A stretch of 64,000 nucleotides of DNA from Epithemia pelagica (lineage: Eukaryota > Bacillariophyta > Bacillariophyceae > Surirellales > Surirellaceae): the NCBI GenBank assembly GCA_946965045.2, contig OX337232.1, forward strand, positions 1,674,001-1,738,000, in the 5' to 3' direction. Numbering within the stretch: position 1 is the stretch's first letter; each line of letters begins with the position of its first letter. Below are positions 32,417-43,979 of the stretch, piece after piece. The notes beneath the pieces were generated by a model, which saw nothing but the letters and a program-made list of their open reading frames with translations, made no database searches and was not told the origin of the DNA. A program made the position numbers and the translations under genes.

Positions 32417-33320
32417 TGTCGCCGACAACAGAAGCTGTGTCGTCGTCTTCTGACAGATACTTCCTTGATGCTTCAAAACCACCCGTCTGATTGCCGTGTT
32501 TCAATTTCCGGGTCGTCCATCATTCCTTGACCCGAATTGAATCTTTCTCCGTCGTTCCTCCGTTGAGATCTTTATCTTTCCATCGTTATCTTTCTCCATT
32601 GTTGATATTCTTGTCACGACTTTCCCTCATCACTCATCAAACTGGAAGACATTGCAAATGTAGTTGTAGCTCGATCAAACTATCCAACTCATTGCCGCCC
32701 TTTTCAACCTTCACGGTACACTCCATTCTGAGGCATGCTTGATGGTCGGAGGAGTGCTAGCACCTTTCGTTGGAGGTGCACTGCGGCTTTACTGTTCATG
32801 GTGATGGTGGTGCTATTAGCTATTATGCATTGGTGCGATCGTGAGCCGGGAGCTCGTAACGTCATTCAACGTCAAATTACAGGCATCGACAGAAAAATGG
32901 CTTGTAGAGGTCATAGATTGATGGTTGGGAGTCTTACATTATTACTAACGATACGTCAAGGGTGAGTCGCCACTCACATTTTACGCGGTTGGAGGTGCAC
33001 CTCCAAATCATACCATGACTGACCATTAAAATAATCATTGCTATATCATTGCCATATATATTTAACCGTTTTATCAACCGCCATGTTTGCTCAATTGTAC
33101 TTTTTACTCTATTGTCCGTCCGTTTTCGGTACAGCTGGTCTTTCTGGAAATTCCCACCCCAGACCCCAAGCCTTACGGCCCACCCGTCCCGTTCATACTG
33201 AACTCAGACGAATACTCCAACCTACATCTCATGACAGACAACGGACAAAGTCATCCGATGGTATCCCCGTATCTGTATCTTGGTATCTTGGATCTTGGGG
33301 TCCTTATCTTCTGCGGAACC
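32417..33320. other. Interval between the split ORF and D-amino-acid oxidase
   Basis: Contains a 76-aa ATG-started frame (32735-32965, with the hydrophobic stretch AALLFMVMVVLLAIMHW) that runs into repeat copy A and is of doubtful coding value. It also contains repeat copy A itself (32923-33212). A TATA-like catatatatttaa lies at about 33053-33065. Confidence 0.45.
32923..33212 (+). repeat. Dispersed 437-bp repeat, partial copy A (290 bp)
   Basis: Matches the right-hand two thirds of copies B (50350-50786) and C (53233-53669) with about a dozen differences and ends at exactly the same base (gacgaa). It contains the perfect 18-bp palindrome ttggaggtgcacctccaa at 32989-33006. It lies directly upstream of the D-amino-acid oxidase start, so it probably contributes promoter or 5' UTR. 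Confidence 0.9.
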
Positions 33321-34442
33321 ATGGCATTCCAAGCCCCGTCAAGAGTCCTGGTGGCAGGAGCAGGAGTGATTGGTCTGCGAACAGCGATAGAACTTGCGAG
33401 GAGAAATGTAGAGGTTGTTCTTCGCGCACCCCATGATCCTGTCCAAGAGTCATGTTCTGTGGTTGCTGGTGGTTATTGGATGCCGTTTCACTGCGATGGT
33501 CCTAGCGTTGAGAAATGGGCTTTGGAAACCCTGGATGAATTGCACCATTTCGCGCAATCTCAGTCAGACCTCGTTGAAATTGTGCCTGCTGTTATTTTCT
33601 ACCGTGGGCGCCCTCAGGAAGCTCCATCTTGGACAAAACATCCTCGGCTCGATTTCCAGCATTTAACTGTTGAAATGATGGCATGGCAGAATGAGGTCCA
33701 CAGACTTAAGTTACCTCCTCTAAATGAGCTGAAAGAGGCGGGATACCTCCATTCGTGGTTTTTCCGCTCTGTCGTCGTCAATACACCAGCGATGCTGAAT
33801 CATTTTCTCAACGAACTCACTTCAGTTCACGGCGCCGATGTGGATGTGCAGAGTGGAACAACGTTTCAGTCCTTGGAACACTTGCAAGATTCAGCCAGCG
33901 AGATGGATTGTCAAATGGTCATCAATTGTACTGGCTTAGGGGCCCGGGAGGTTGTACCCGATCCCGATGTTGTGCCCGCACGAGGTGTTTTGTTGCATTT
34001 CGACCGAGATGCTTGCGTGCGGCGCTCTCCCGTGGCTCACGGTTCGTATGGACCAAATTCTAATGACGTTGTAATATCCGTATTTGAAGAACCGTGGGCG
34101 AGTGAAACTCAGCCAGCATACCTTATCCCTCGAGGGTCGTCCATCGTGGTTGGTGGAACCTACCTCGAAGGTGACGAAGAAACCTTGGTTCGTGACGCCG
34201 AACGAAAGAAGATTTTAAAGAACGCAGAAATGCTTGGTATCGACCTGGACTCAGTAGCTATCAAACATGAGTCGGTTGGATTTCGACCGTACCGGTCACC
34301 CGTTCGCTGTGAGTTTGATAAGAGTGGCACAGTGAGTGATCGCATTCCAATCTTCCATAGCTACGGATACGGGGGCAGTGGATGGACTGTTGACGTGGGT
34401 GCGGCCCGTGAATGCGCCGATAGAGTACTTGGTCGTCAATAG
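33321..34442 (+). CDS. DAO: D-amino-acid oxidase family flavoenzyme
   Basis: ATG-started ORF of 373 aa. The N-terminal dinucleotide-binding motif is VLVAGAGVIGL (Gly 13, 15, 18). The C-terminal family signature HSYGYGGSGWTVDVGAA lies at about 346-362, close to the classical D-amino-acid oxidase pattern. The family oxidises D-amino acids (or D-aspartate) to the 2-oxo acid, ammonia and hydrogen peroxide using FAD. The substrate is uncertain. No peroxisomal SKL-type end is present (ends LGRQ). The same frame is open upstream to 33087 through repeat copy A, but MAFQAPSR at 33321 begins just where homology to the family should start. Length matches the family (~340-370 aa). Confidence 0.88.
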   Translation: MAFQAPSRVLVAGAGVIGLRTAIELARRNVEVVLRAPHDPVQESCSVVAGGYWMPFHCDGPSVEKWALETLDELHHFAQSQSDLVEIVPAVIFYRGRPQEAPSWTKHPRLDFQHLTVEMMAWQNEVHRLKLPPLNELKEAGYLHSWFFRSVVVNTPAMLNHFLNELTSVHGADVDVQSGTTFQSLEHLQDSASEMDCQMVINCTGLGAREVVPDPDVVPARGVLLHFDRDACVRRSPVAHGSYGPNSNDVVISVFEEPWASETQPAYLIPRGSSIVVGGTYLEGDEETLVRDAERKKILKNAEMLGIDLDSVAIKHESVGFRPYRSPVRCEFDKSGTVSDRIPIFHSYGYGGSGWTVDVGAARECADRVLGRQ

Positions 34443-36152
34443 AAAAGCCAACTACGCATCAAGGATTGGTGGTCATGGCTGAAAGGGATGAGGTCTGTTT
34501 GACAAACCGCCAGACCTTGATGGACAACAAGAATGTAGATGTTGGGATCTTTCTTGGTGTGGGTGCTCATTATATTTTCAAGACGAGGCACGTAAGGGAA
34601 AATAAATGGTCATGGATTGAAGAGACGGGATTAAAGCCGGATCAAGAATATGTGGATAGAGTTTGACATAATTAGAAGAGCTTCTTCTTGGTGAGCTTTC
34701 TGGTGGTGTTCTTTCCTGGTGGTGTTCTTCTCTCTCTGTCTTTTACTTAGCAGCGTTCAGTTTTATTCTTTCATCGTCCTAGGCAGAGACAGACTGGCGG
34801 TGGCTGTGGGACACGGCTAGCCTTTTGCGCGATTATTTTTGGTGATCAACAAAGAAGATGGTGCGGGTTTGTTAATTTTATAAAATCTTCTGCCCGCAAC
34901 GATGTATGATGATGACTGGTCAGGGCTGCGATGACACGACGAAATTGTTCGGTGGGCTCACACACTTTGTATTTTTTCGCTCCCTCTCTGGTTGGAACCG
35001 CCCAGAATCAAGGGCGTGAAAAAGCGTCAACGTCATCATTTTATATGTTCAGTAAACTTTCTGGAGAGGTGCGCCTCTCATGTTTCGGCATGCGACCCTG
35101 CTGCTTGTGCCATGAGAACTTTCTGTTTTAGAGCGAAGAATATTAATTAATATCCGAAAATCTGTGGTCACCAAGACAATTTTGCAGCTGGTCTTTTGAC
35201 AACGACAAGTGTCGTATGAACTTGCAACTGGGTCCCATCAGTAAGTATCGCAACGCTCGTTCAGCATCCTCGCGAGCTTAGCTGGCCTTTTTGGTATGAT
35301 ATTAAAAATCATTCCACGTGTATTGTGAAAAGGCAACGCACATTTTACGACACGTCTTTTTCACTGTCTTGATTTCCATTGCGTCAAAGTAGATTCCTGG
35401 GTTTGAACTCAACCAGAAGCTGTTAGGATGGCAGCGGCAAAATTCTGGAAGATTCTAGTTATTTTCGTGTTTGATTGTTTCGTTGCTCATGTCCACGGTA
35501 TCGCAGCAATGGCTGAAGTGGTGACAAGCACGGGGAGGGTAAACAAAAACTGGGGTGTGGGGTGGGACTTGGTATATACCATTAACTACTAGTTTGTCTG
35601 TGGCTATTGTAGACGAAAGAACAAGTAGCAGAGCTTTTGTACACGCACACCCAACTGTCTGGTGAAACAAAAAATGCATTCGCCGTACTTTGAAAGCAAC
35701 GACAAGGCGACGGTTCAAAAGGGATTCCACCCAGAATTGCCAACCAGTAGTACAAGTCAGTCCTCTCTGGACGATCCTAGATTTTATAATACGCTGTTGA
35801 TTCTCTGGTTGATTTTGAGGCCGTTCCGATAGCACAACAAAACCAATCTGAAACGTGACGTATTGGCAAATTTTCGAATTTGGCCCGTTTTCGCATCCTC
35901 GAGCACAACCAAAACCAAAACGAGAGACCGCGCTTGGGTCCCCAAAACTCCCCAAACGTACTCTGTGGAATTGAATACCAAAGTATTCGAAAGTCGGACT
36001 TCTTCATTAGGGATTGGGGGACCGTTGAAGTCGAACGCGCGCCGCTGAAGTCCAGAACGCGTGGCGGAAGTTTCTGTAGGCCACATCTACACTAGAATAA
36101 ATATAACACTATCTCTAATGTTATTTCAGGATTTGTCGGGCTACAAAAAATT

Positions 36153-36176
36153 ACAAATCCAGAGCTCTGGATTTGT
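36153..36176. repeat. Perfect 24-bp palindrome
   Basis: The sequence from acaaatccagag to ctctggatttgt is exactly its own reverse complement. The half 'ggatttgtcgg' also occurs at 36129-36139, so the palindrome may have arisen from a nearby inverted copy. Confidence 0.9.
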
Positions 36177-39100
36177 CGGAATGGAGGGCCGACAAAAACT
36201 GCGAAGTGAAATATGACGTCAAGATGATGTAAATTGCTGACGTGTCACGTTTTCGGATTGGTTTTGTTCTGCTGTCGGGACAGCCTGAAAACAACGTGAG
36301 GAGATGGGGATGATGTTTGGAATTTTGCCGATGTGCACCCCTGAGCCAAATTTTTTTCGAAGTCCGCCATTCTCAGAAGTCGAGCAAACCTCGAAACTCG
36401 AATCTTACGTTTTGCCTCGATTTCTGACCACCGGGAAACCAACCGACAAAGAACACAGAAGTAGCAACAGAAATGACAACAATCTTTGTGAACTCGCATA
36501 CCAAATACGCCAAATACGCTTCCCGGTAGTATACTGAGATGAGATACGAAGCTGACTAGGCAAGGGAAGCATTTCTCAACAAATGGATCAACTACAATTG
36601 TGGTTCGTAGATCTGCTGGATTCTTGTGAGTTCAAAGCACAAATAATGCTGGGTTATTCGCAAAGCATGCATCTTTCCTCCACACACGTTAAGCTGATCG
36701 TTTCTTGTTAGCACAAATAATCCCGGGATAGAATTCTTTAAATAGAAACAAAAACTACATAAACCCATCTTTCCGCTACAAGTAGACTGAGAATCGATGC
36801 TCTGTTACTCCGTTGTTTCTCGAGGTCTCAAACAGTCCATTGACCTTCTATTTGTTATATATGGTAATGTTACTATGCTGGTGGGTGGCAAAGCTGCATC
36901 AAGTTTGATCGTTGGGCTGCATGCCATTGTTGCATTATGTACTACGTATGATTGTAGCTCAACTGTCTGTCTGCACTTTTTGTTTGTAGATTCTTTCGGA
37001 TCTATCTAAAATTTCAAGAAGCCAGCAGCTTTTAAAAGTGTACTTTTATCAAATATGGACCTCGTTCGTTTATTTGGCCCACGTGAAATGACCTGCGTTC
37101 CTGTCGTTTCAACATGGCAATAATTTGGGGATTCCTTCTACATTTCTGATTTTTTTTGGCTAACTTGCACATGAAAACATGTCTGCTGTACCGTGTTGTA
37201 AGACCTTCCGTTTTTCTTGAATACCCGACTGAATGATTTCAGTTCACCCAACTATATTTGTTCATTCTGCAAAGTCCAATGGCAGGATGACACGCTGGAA
37301 AAACATAGAATCTAACTCTAGGCTGTTGGGACTTAATTCGATGGAGGCGTGAAGACAGCACAACTGGATAAGATCGAAAGAACGGGTCGTACCTGGTCGT
37401 CTTATCAAAAACTCGAATAAGCCATCTAGCCCCGTAACTTCCTAGTTCTTTACTTTCATCTTGTTATGTCATGTTATTGTTGCCGGACTTTTGGAGGTTC
37501 GAGCTCCATTATAACAATTGAGCGTCTTGACTCTATTAGCTCAGGTACAAATTGCAACAGATATCAAATAATTACCCATAAACACAATGTAATTTGGAAC
37601 TCTCATGAACTGTAGCTACCCCGTCGCTTTGATAGTCGGCCTGCTATGTTGTCCGTCCCAATGAAGAAAGAGGCCAGCTTTTCATAGCACTTGTCTACTT
37701 TGGAATAAAGTATCGACACTGTAGAATTACATTGGTAACTAAGGGCAGGCTACGCTTGGGCACTCGTGCCGTTACAGCTATATTCGCACACCACAGATCG
37801 TTTTTCATCGGCTGGGCTCATTCTAATATATATTTGTTCCCGACGGCATCAACGGATCTACTGGTATCACACAGAGGTCTAACTTTCAGTCAATCCGAAA
37901 CGATGCAGCAACGCCATCAACCAATTCTACCATGACAACGAAGATAATGAGGTATAAGCCATTTGGCTGTTCGTTTCCTACTTCGTTCCGTTTTCGGTCT
38001 GCATTATTGGATTCTTAATGCTTTATGGCCGAGCTCTGACGATTGGGTAATGGGGGCAAATTTGAGAGGGAAGACCTTCGGCAGTCACCCATTTTGTAAG
38101 GATATACAAGTTAGATTTTCCAAACAGCCCCTTACACACTAATTTCCAGACAGTCAATTGCTCTGAAACTTTCATCCGTCGGTATAACTAGATTCTCTTT
38201 ATTGCTTCGGTATGAAAAAATATTTCCCGGTGAAGAACTATACTACAATTATTGTTCGAAGAAAGGAACTGTTGGCGATGATATGGTGCATACTATACCA
38301 CTCCCAGGCTCATGTAGCTGACTACCAGTGTGCCAAATGATTCACATTTGACTTTGACTACATTGATATTTCTTGTGTTCGGATGATGTTGATTCGAGAA
38401 GATAACTCCGAAAACAGACACATATTTATGAAGAAGATATCCGCTCTCGATAAATAAGAGTCCTTTCTAATGGGCTTCTAAACGTTGTCGGATATATTTC
38501 GTAGACAGTTCCAGTACTGCCGCCTAGTCACATCCAGCTTCAGACCATATCATGCGTTGCTACTTTTTATTGTGGATGATTCGATCTAGGTTTCTCAGAA
38601 CGTCAGGGTGTGGAAGTTAGACTAGTGAGTCTGGCCTTTGCCTTTATCATTGAGGCTGCCGAACAAGAGGAATTGCCCTAAACAGTACTTTGCAGTTGTC
38701 AAGTGCATTCGCTGCATCTGGAACAATGCCCCATATTACCATTTTACAATCTGGATGCCACGACCGACGAAGAGGACTGATTGGTTTCCTCGCGTTGGCA
38801 AAACATGTACTAGTGGAAAACGCAATAAGGAAGATAATCTACTTAGCGCTATGGTTGAATCACTGTAGTATCGACGTCAACAGATTGTGGACAGATGTAG
38901 CATGGTATGGACTTGACTCGATATTGAGGCTTCATGACTTTAAGACCCTTGAAAGTCAAGTCATTCATCTGTAGCTAGCTGAATTGAACCCTAAAATCAA
39001 GGCAGTCGTCTTCTTTGTATCATCTCTATGTCTTCTTGTCAAGTCAACGTCTTCAGTACATGGCAAAGTCAAAGTACATTGAATTCAACAAAGACTTCAT

Positions 39101-40253
39101 CGACAGAAATGTTCTATTTCACGGTCCTCCGTATAAAATAACGCAGAATGTAGGGAAAATCAATGAGTTACTTGATAATGTTCTTTTTGGTACTAGAGGA
39201 CTGCGCACTAGGCGAATTCTGAACAAATCGTGGGTTCTGCACAAAGTCCAGAGGCCGGGAAACTCAAATCGAAACGCCACACTGCGTTTCGATCATATGG
39301 AGCAGATTATACTCATGGATATATGGGATAGCACAGAGAACAATCAACCTGATGAGGGTTATTATCCCTAGTGATGATGACCAGTTGTCCTTTGCCTGAT
39401 TGAGGCATCAGAAGGAGAGAACTCAGCCAAAACAAGCCCCCATCCGACACCAATACGGGGTCAAATGCGGCATCTGATCCTCCTGCACCCCAACACTTCA
39501 TGGAAAGGAAGCACAAACACCTTCGGGAACCAGAAAAGTGCAGTGGGAGACTCAAATCCACCAATGTATGTGAAGACAATCGAACTCCCTCGACAAAATG
39601 GTTGGATTTGCCAAACAGAACCTGGATGGATGCATTTTCCAATACACGTAGTGTCTTGCCACATAAACATAGAACATGATGGTTGATTGCGGTCTATTAC
39701 TTTTCTATTTTAGTTTTTCATTTTTTTGGTAGAACGGCAGATTCCCATGGTTGGGTTACATTTGTTGTCGATAGCTGCGGACAAAAGCTACTGTGGTCTA
39801 CATAGATGTATGATTTTAGTATAGATATGATTTTAGTTCCTCATATGAGCGCTGTCCTCATATGAGGACAAACCGGGATAGAATAGTGCGTCCGAGATCC
39901 TTACTTAGAAATTCGAGGTAGGGAAAAGACCATGTCTCGTAGCTCGAATCTTGAGTTTTGGCTCGAATTCTGTTTACGAGAACAAGCGTCTAAGGGGGAA
40001 TCGACACAAGAATTGCTGGATCAATTTGAGTTATTGGTCATCTTAGGTTGTCATCATAACCAGGATGTATAAGTATGCACGCAAGCGATTCAGCCTCAGA
40101 GGTCTGCACTTCCATCGTGGATGTATCGATGAGTATCGTGAATACATCATGATGAGGTTCACCCACCTCTATGCTCCCATCTCCCATATGGGCTAAGGAG
40201 GCATTTCCTGGTGATTCAAAGGATATGACACATATCCGACAGCTGGTTTCCCC

Positions 40254-40457
40254 ATGTTTGATCTGCCAGATCGTGCAGTGCTACGTTTTGAGAAGGCTAC
40301 GATCCTGGGTGAAAGTCTGAATAACGCTATGAGTATACGTGCTGGTAGAACTGTTCGTTATGGTGGCAACTGGAGGATCGATTTCTCTCATAGGATCATA
40401 CGCGAGTGGCTCTACAAAATGTATCAGAGACGTGCTCGTCGAGGCTGCGCTGAATAG
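40254..40457 (+). CDS. Possible small ORF of unknown function (67 aa)
   Basis: ATG-started frame MFDLPDRAVLRFEKATILGES ... ending RRARRGCAE. It is basic at the C-terminus (IIREWLYKMYQRRARRG). No family recognised. It could be the end of a larger decayed gene, because the adjacent region contains a tandem duplication and a second small frame. Confidence 0.25.
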   Translation: MFDLPDRAVLRFEKATILGESLNNAMSIRAGRTVRYGGNWRIDFSHRIIREWLYKMYQRRARRGCAE

Positions 40458-40485
40458 GCACCGTCGTACATTTGTGTGTTGGATC

Positions 40486-40722
40486 TCTAAACTCTACTGC
40501 TGTTACATCAAGGCTAGTAGTAGGGAACACATGCGATGCCAAAATCAGCCAAGAACCGGTTAATCGGACACAGGTGTGATCTAAATACTTTGCATTTTGT
40601 TTCTAAACTCTACTGCTGTTACATCAAGGCTAGTTAGTAGTAGGGAACACATGCGATGCCAAAATCAGCCAAGAACCGGTTAATCGGACACAGGTGTGAT
40701 CTAAATACTTTGCATTTTGTTT
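40486..40722. repeat. Tandem duplication of a ~117-bp unit
   Basis: Two adjacent copies (about 40486-40601 and 40602-40722) from 'tctaaactctactgctg' to 'tttgcattttgtt'. Copy 2 has a 4-bp insertion (ttag in ggctagttagtagtagg); otherwise the copies appear identical, so the duplication is recent. Confidence 0.92.
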
Positions 40723-40730
40723 GATAAAAC

Positions 40731-40892
40731 ATGATGAGTGGACAACAACCCCCAGATCTTAAGGGTATACCACCAGTAACGGAACCCGATGCCATTAAGC
40801 TTACTGATGAGACGGTCGATGTCCTTACTAAGCTTATTGATGAGATACATGCTGTGAGGATAGGCAAGCAGGCGATTAGGTCAAATGATTGA
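40731..40892 (+). CDS. Possible micro-ORF (53 aa)
   Basis: Frame starting ATGATGAGT and reading MMSGQQPPDLKGIPPVTEPD, then DAIKLTDETVDVLTKLIDEIH. It has a clean amphipathic helix and no odd composition. It begins 9 bp after the tandem duplication. Too short for a family call; listed because its composition is protein-like. Confidence 0.3.
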   Translation: MMSGQQPPDLKGIPPVTEPDAIKLTDETVDVLTKLIDEIHAVRIGKQAIRSND

Positions 40893-41513
40893 TATGCAAG
40901 ACGACCTTGGATCCATGTCACAGAAGTATCTCCCAGCGTGGGAGATGGGAGTTCAATATCAACCTGTTAACTGAAAACTTGTATAAAAAAGTCCGCAGTG
41001 GTCGATCGAGTCTACGCGAGCGATTCCAACCTTCGTTGTTGTCAGTATGAATCATGAAGCACTGACGGCCAACCTGTCGGCCGTTCAGGCCTGGGCGTTT
41101 CCACCGCGTAACGTCGAGTGGTGCACGAGCGTGGGCCCCCTAAATCCCTTTAGCTCAACTACACAGCTGATGAAATAAATCTCCACGTCATGCATTTTCG
41201 TCTGACCTCCGTGTATCTGATAGAGATGACAAGCCTAAGACAAATCTCCTTCTTTCCCCTTCGTCGTTCGTGACCGGAAGAACGAATGATGCATTTCTGG
41301 CATGACGGGAATCTCTCACCTAGCAACATCTTCCATCCATTCCCTGCGCCCTTGATCTACACCATTTTCCCATCCGCTTGCTTCCATTTTCGGTCCTGGC
41401 AGACGATGCCCTCGAACGTATGGTGCTGTACCTAGTCTTCAAATAACGAGCATGTCACAAAAGAACGGATCCTGCACAAAAACGAGTGGAGTCTAAATAT
41501 TTGCAAGAATTCG

Positions 41514-43670
41514 TTAATCTCTACCATACTTTGGACGATAAGACAGTCCGCCGATTCCTGGATTGAAAACATTGAGAGGATCCATCTTTTGCCAGCGAGA
41601 CTGGGTTTCAGGAGGAGCAGTGTATTCACGCCCATGCCCATGCTCACTTGGCAACTGTCCACCCTCAGTTTCGACCGCGTGCTTCAACAAATATTTCGCT
41701 CTGTGAACATCAGTTTCTGGACCATACGCCAAGTCTTCGTGCACGACGTTGCACGCAAAATGACTGTAACGCATTCGCTTCACAGGGAGGAGGTCTTGAC
41801 TGACGGCATCATCCGTGGTCGATAGAGGAGGAACCCGGCCTCCTAATTTCGGAAGCGCGTAATCGACCGATACACCTTGAAGATGCTTTCCAACACAATA
41901 AGTTCTGAAAGCAGGCGCAGCCGCGAATCGGAAGGCAGAGATGGAATTTGCTTCCGACGATCTTACAGGTTCGTAGATTTGCATGGTTTCCTTCCCTCTT
42001 TTGTGTTCAAATTTCTCCATTCGATCAATGAAACGATCCAGTTCGCCTCCACCGAAATCACCAACTGTCACAGCGACATGATGATTGAAGGTGTTGGCCA
42101 TTTTCATTACCGGAGATGGCAATGGAGCCGGCATGAAGCTGTTTGCAAAAAATAAGAGCCGATCTACCCATAACGCGGCTCCATCGAGAGGAAGGGCCTC
42201 GATCCATAATTTCACGTTCCAGAGATGCTTGACAATTGAAGAGGACGTTCCAACAAGCCATATGCAATTCGAAAGAACTCGGCCGGCCCCATTTACAACG
42301 TCGAAAGCGTCTTTGTCCATATACTCGAGAATGATCGGCAAATCCTGCGCGGTGTGGAGACAAACTTGTCGACGAAAGTCGAGAGCTGTATCCAAGGAGT
42401 CAAAAGAAATCCAGAATGTTCTTGCTGTGTTTGGTGCAGCAAAAGTGTCGTGAACAGAAGCCAGGATGATCACTTTTCCTTCCGAGCGATTTGGAAAGAT
42501 CCCTTTTGTATCGGCGTTGAAGCGACTTACTTCAGATATCGCGTCCGTACTACACAGTCGCTGGCCGTAGGTGATATCGTGGGCCCACGCAGCCTGGCCC
42601 TCGTGTGATGAGTATCGCATTGTGCGGTCGTGGCCTCCATTGACCCATCGGCTCCACCTATCAATGACACTTGGGACACTGCTCAATCGACGAGTGGCAG
42701 CATTTTCGTCGAGACCCTTTATTCCAAGTGTATTGACAATCTTTACTTCTGGATCTCCCCATTTTGTCGGAGACACTGTGATGTAAAGTACTCGATCGGT
42801 GTACGCGGGGCCTTTCCTGACTTGTGTCCCTCCCGATCCAAACGCAACTCCTGCAGCAGTCGTTGGATCAAGGAACGTCGATCCTAAAGTAGAATGCGAC
42901 TCACGGTGAGGGAATTCCTTTTTTAAGAACTGCTGCAGCGAGGCTAGGCCGGTTCCAGCTAAGCAAACAACTCTTTGGCCCTTGTCAAGAGGGAAAAAAC
43001 GATTGAAATGTCGCATGGAAAGGACAACAACCGGCCGATTGTCATCCGTTTGATCCGTTGCTGCCGGTACGGATCCTCCTGTAAGCCCTGTATTTTGACC
43101 TTGTGGCAGTACAACACAACCTGCCTCCACTACCAGTTTTACAGCATCAACGACATCCTGTAAGCGCTCAGGGGTCAGAATGCACAAGGCCCTCCCGTGT
43201 CCAAGTCTCGCGCCTTTCAGAAAACGCAACGTTTCTGTTGTTTCTGTCCGACCATCAATCACGTTTTCTTTCCCTAACAGTTTCTTTAGTTTCGTCGATA
43301 ATTCTTGTTGATCTTTTGTCAATTCATATGGTCTCTTACTACTTTTTTCGTTCTCACAGCAAGTGCGGGGAAGGCCGTTGGGTAGTAGGACGTTCTGTCT
43401 ATCGGAGTTTTGAACGAAACTCTGATAGGACGAACCCAACTGGAAACCCAGAAAAAGGCTAGCGACAGCCACTGTTGCAGTCCTGAGAAGTGTGGAGGAT
43501 AGCATTGGTTTAACAAGATGATTGAGTATGTAGGCAGAAGCACCTCTACCTGTCTTCCCCGTCGTTGAACCAAGGGATCTGTTCAGTTCGTTCTTTGTTC
43601 GAATAATAGCATGTCTCCTCATGTTGACCATGGGCCAGGAATACCCCCGGCAGGACAAGATCGCATGCAT
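41514..43670 (-). CDS. dld: Membrane-bound FAD-dependent D-lactate dehydrogenase (Dld type)
   Basis: ATG-started ORF of 718 aa. It contains the FAD-binding PP-loop PQGQNTGLTGGSVP at about 179-192, RPVVVLSMRHFNRF, ESHSTLGSTFLDPTTAAGVAFGSGG and RKGPAYTDRVLY, typical of the bacterial respiratory D-lactate dehydrogenase. Near the C-terminus EHGHGREYTAP at ~676 and a conserved end (DPLNVFNPGIGG) match the same family. The enzyme oxidises D-lactate to pyruvate and passes electrons to quinone. The bacterial enzyme is ~570 aa; the ~120-residue extension here has a basic, Ser-rich beginning and a hydrophobic helix (TATVAVASLFLGFQLG), consistent with mitochondrial import and membrane anchoring. This suggests descent from a bacterial-type gene. 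Confidence 0.88.
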   Translation of the reverse strand: MHAILSCRGYSWPMVNMRRHAIIRTKNELNRSLGSTTGKTGRGASAYILNHLVKPMLSSTLLRTATVAVASLFLGFQLGSSYQSFVQNSDRQNVLLPNGLPRTCCENEKSSKRPYELTKDQQELSTKLKKLLGKENVIDGRTETTETLRFLKGARLGHGRALCILTPERLQDVVDAVKLVVEAGCVVLPQGQNTGLTGGSVPAATDQTDDNRPVVVLSMRHFNRFFPLDKGQRVVCLAGTGLASLQQFLKKEFPHRESHSTLGSTFLDPTTAAGVAFGSGGTQVRKGPAYTDRVLYITVSPTKWGDPEVKIVNTLGIKGLDENAATRRLSSVPSVIDRWSRWVNGGHDRTMRYSSHEGQAAWAHDITYGQRLCSTDAISEVSRFNADTKGIFPNRSEGKVIILASVHDTFAAPNTARTFWISFDSLDTALDFRRQVCLHTAQDLPIILEYMDKDAFDVVNGAGRVLSNCIWLVGTSSSIVKHLWNVKLWIEALPLDGAALWVDRLLFFANSFMPAPLPSPVMKMANTFNHHVAVTVGDFGGGELDRFIDRMEKFEHKRGKETMQIYEPVRSSEANSISAFRFAAAPAFRTYCVGKHLQGVSVDYALPKLGGRVPPLSTTDDAVSQDLLPVKRMRYSHFACNVVHEDLAYGPETDVHRAKYLLKHAVETEGGQLPSEHGHGREYTAPPETQSRWQKMDPLNVFNPGIGGLSYRPKYGRD

Positions 43671-43979
43671 GTTGAGTCAAACTATCTACACCAGTAATAA
43701 TCCGCGCTCTCTGATCCCCCCCATGGTCCCAAAACTTCAGTCAAGACGCAAATGGCTACCTACTCCTTTGATAGGAGTACAGCATACCATAGGTAGCTAG
43801 ACTAGAGGGAGGGACCAATTGGAAGTGTTTCAAATACAGAGTCAGAGTGTGTTCATTGTTCATGTGGTTTTGCTGTTAGTACTACAAAGTGGCAACTGCA
43901 CGAGCATTTACTTAGTGATTGTGATATACCGCATTCTTGGTCGTTCCCCAGTGTTTCTCTCTCCCGTGCACCACAGTGG

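Larger units (their letters stand above)
34443..41513. other. About 7 kb without a convincing gene
   Basis: AT-rich interval with only short frames. Weak candidates are an ATG-started 103-aa frame at 39060-39371 (MAKSKYIEFNKDFIDRN), a 67-aa frame at 40254-40457 and a 53-aa frame at 40731-40892. Structural items seen are the perfect 24-bp palindrome at 36153-36176, a 12-bp palindrome cctcatatgagg near 39870 and the tandem duplication at 40486-40722. I saw no tRNA or rRNA and no transposase motifs. Confidence 0.5.

Noticed and set aside
38638-39371. Frames around 38.6-39.4 kb as a transposase or gene
   Set aside because: Short, in different phases with stops between, and without recognisable motifs.
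34443-41513. tRNA or other RNA genes in the gene-poor stretch
   Set aside because: The one T-arm-like match (ggttcgagctcc near 37495) lacks a matching A box and acceptor stem.
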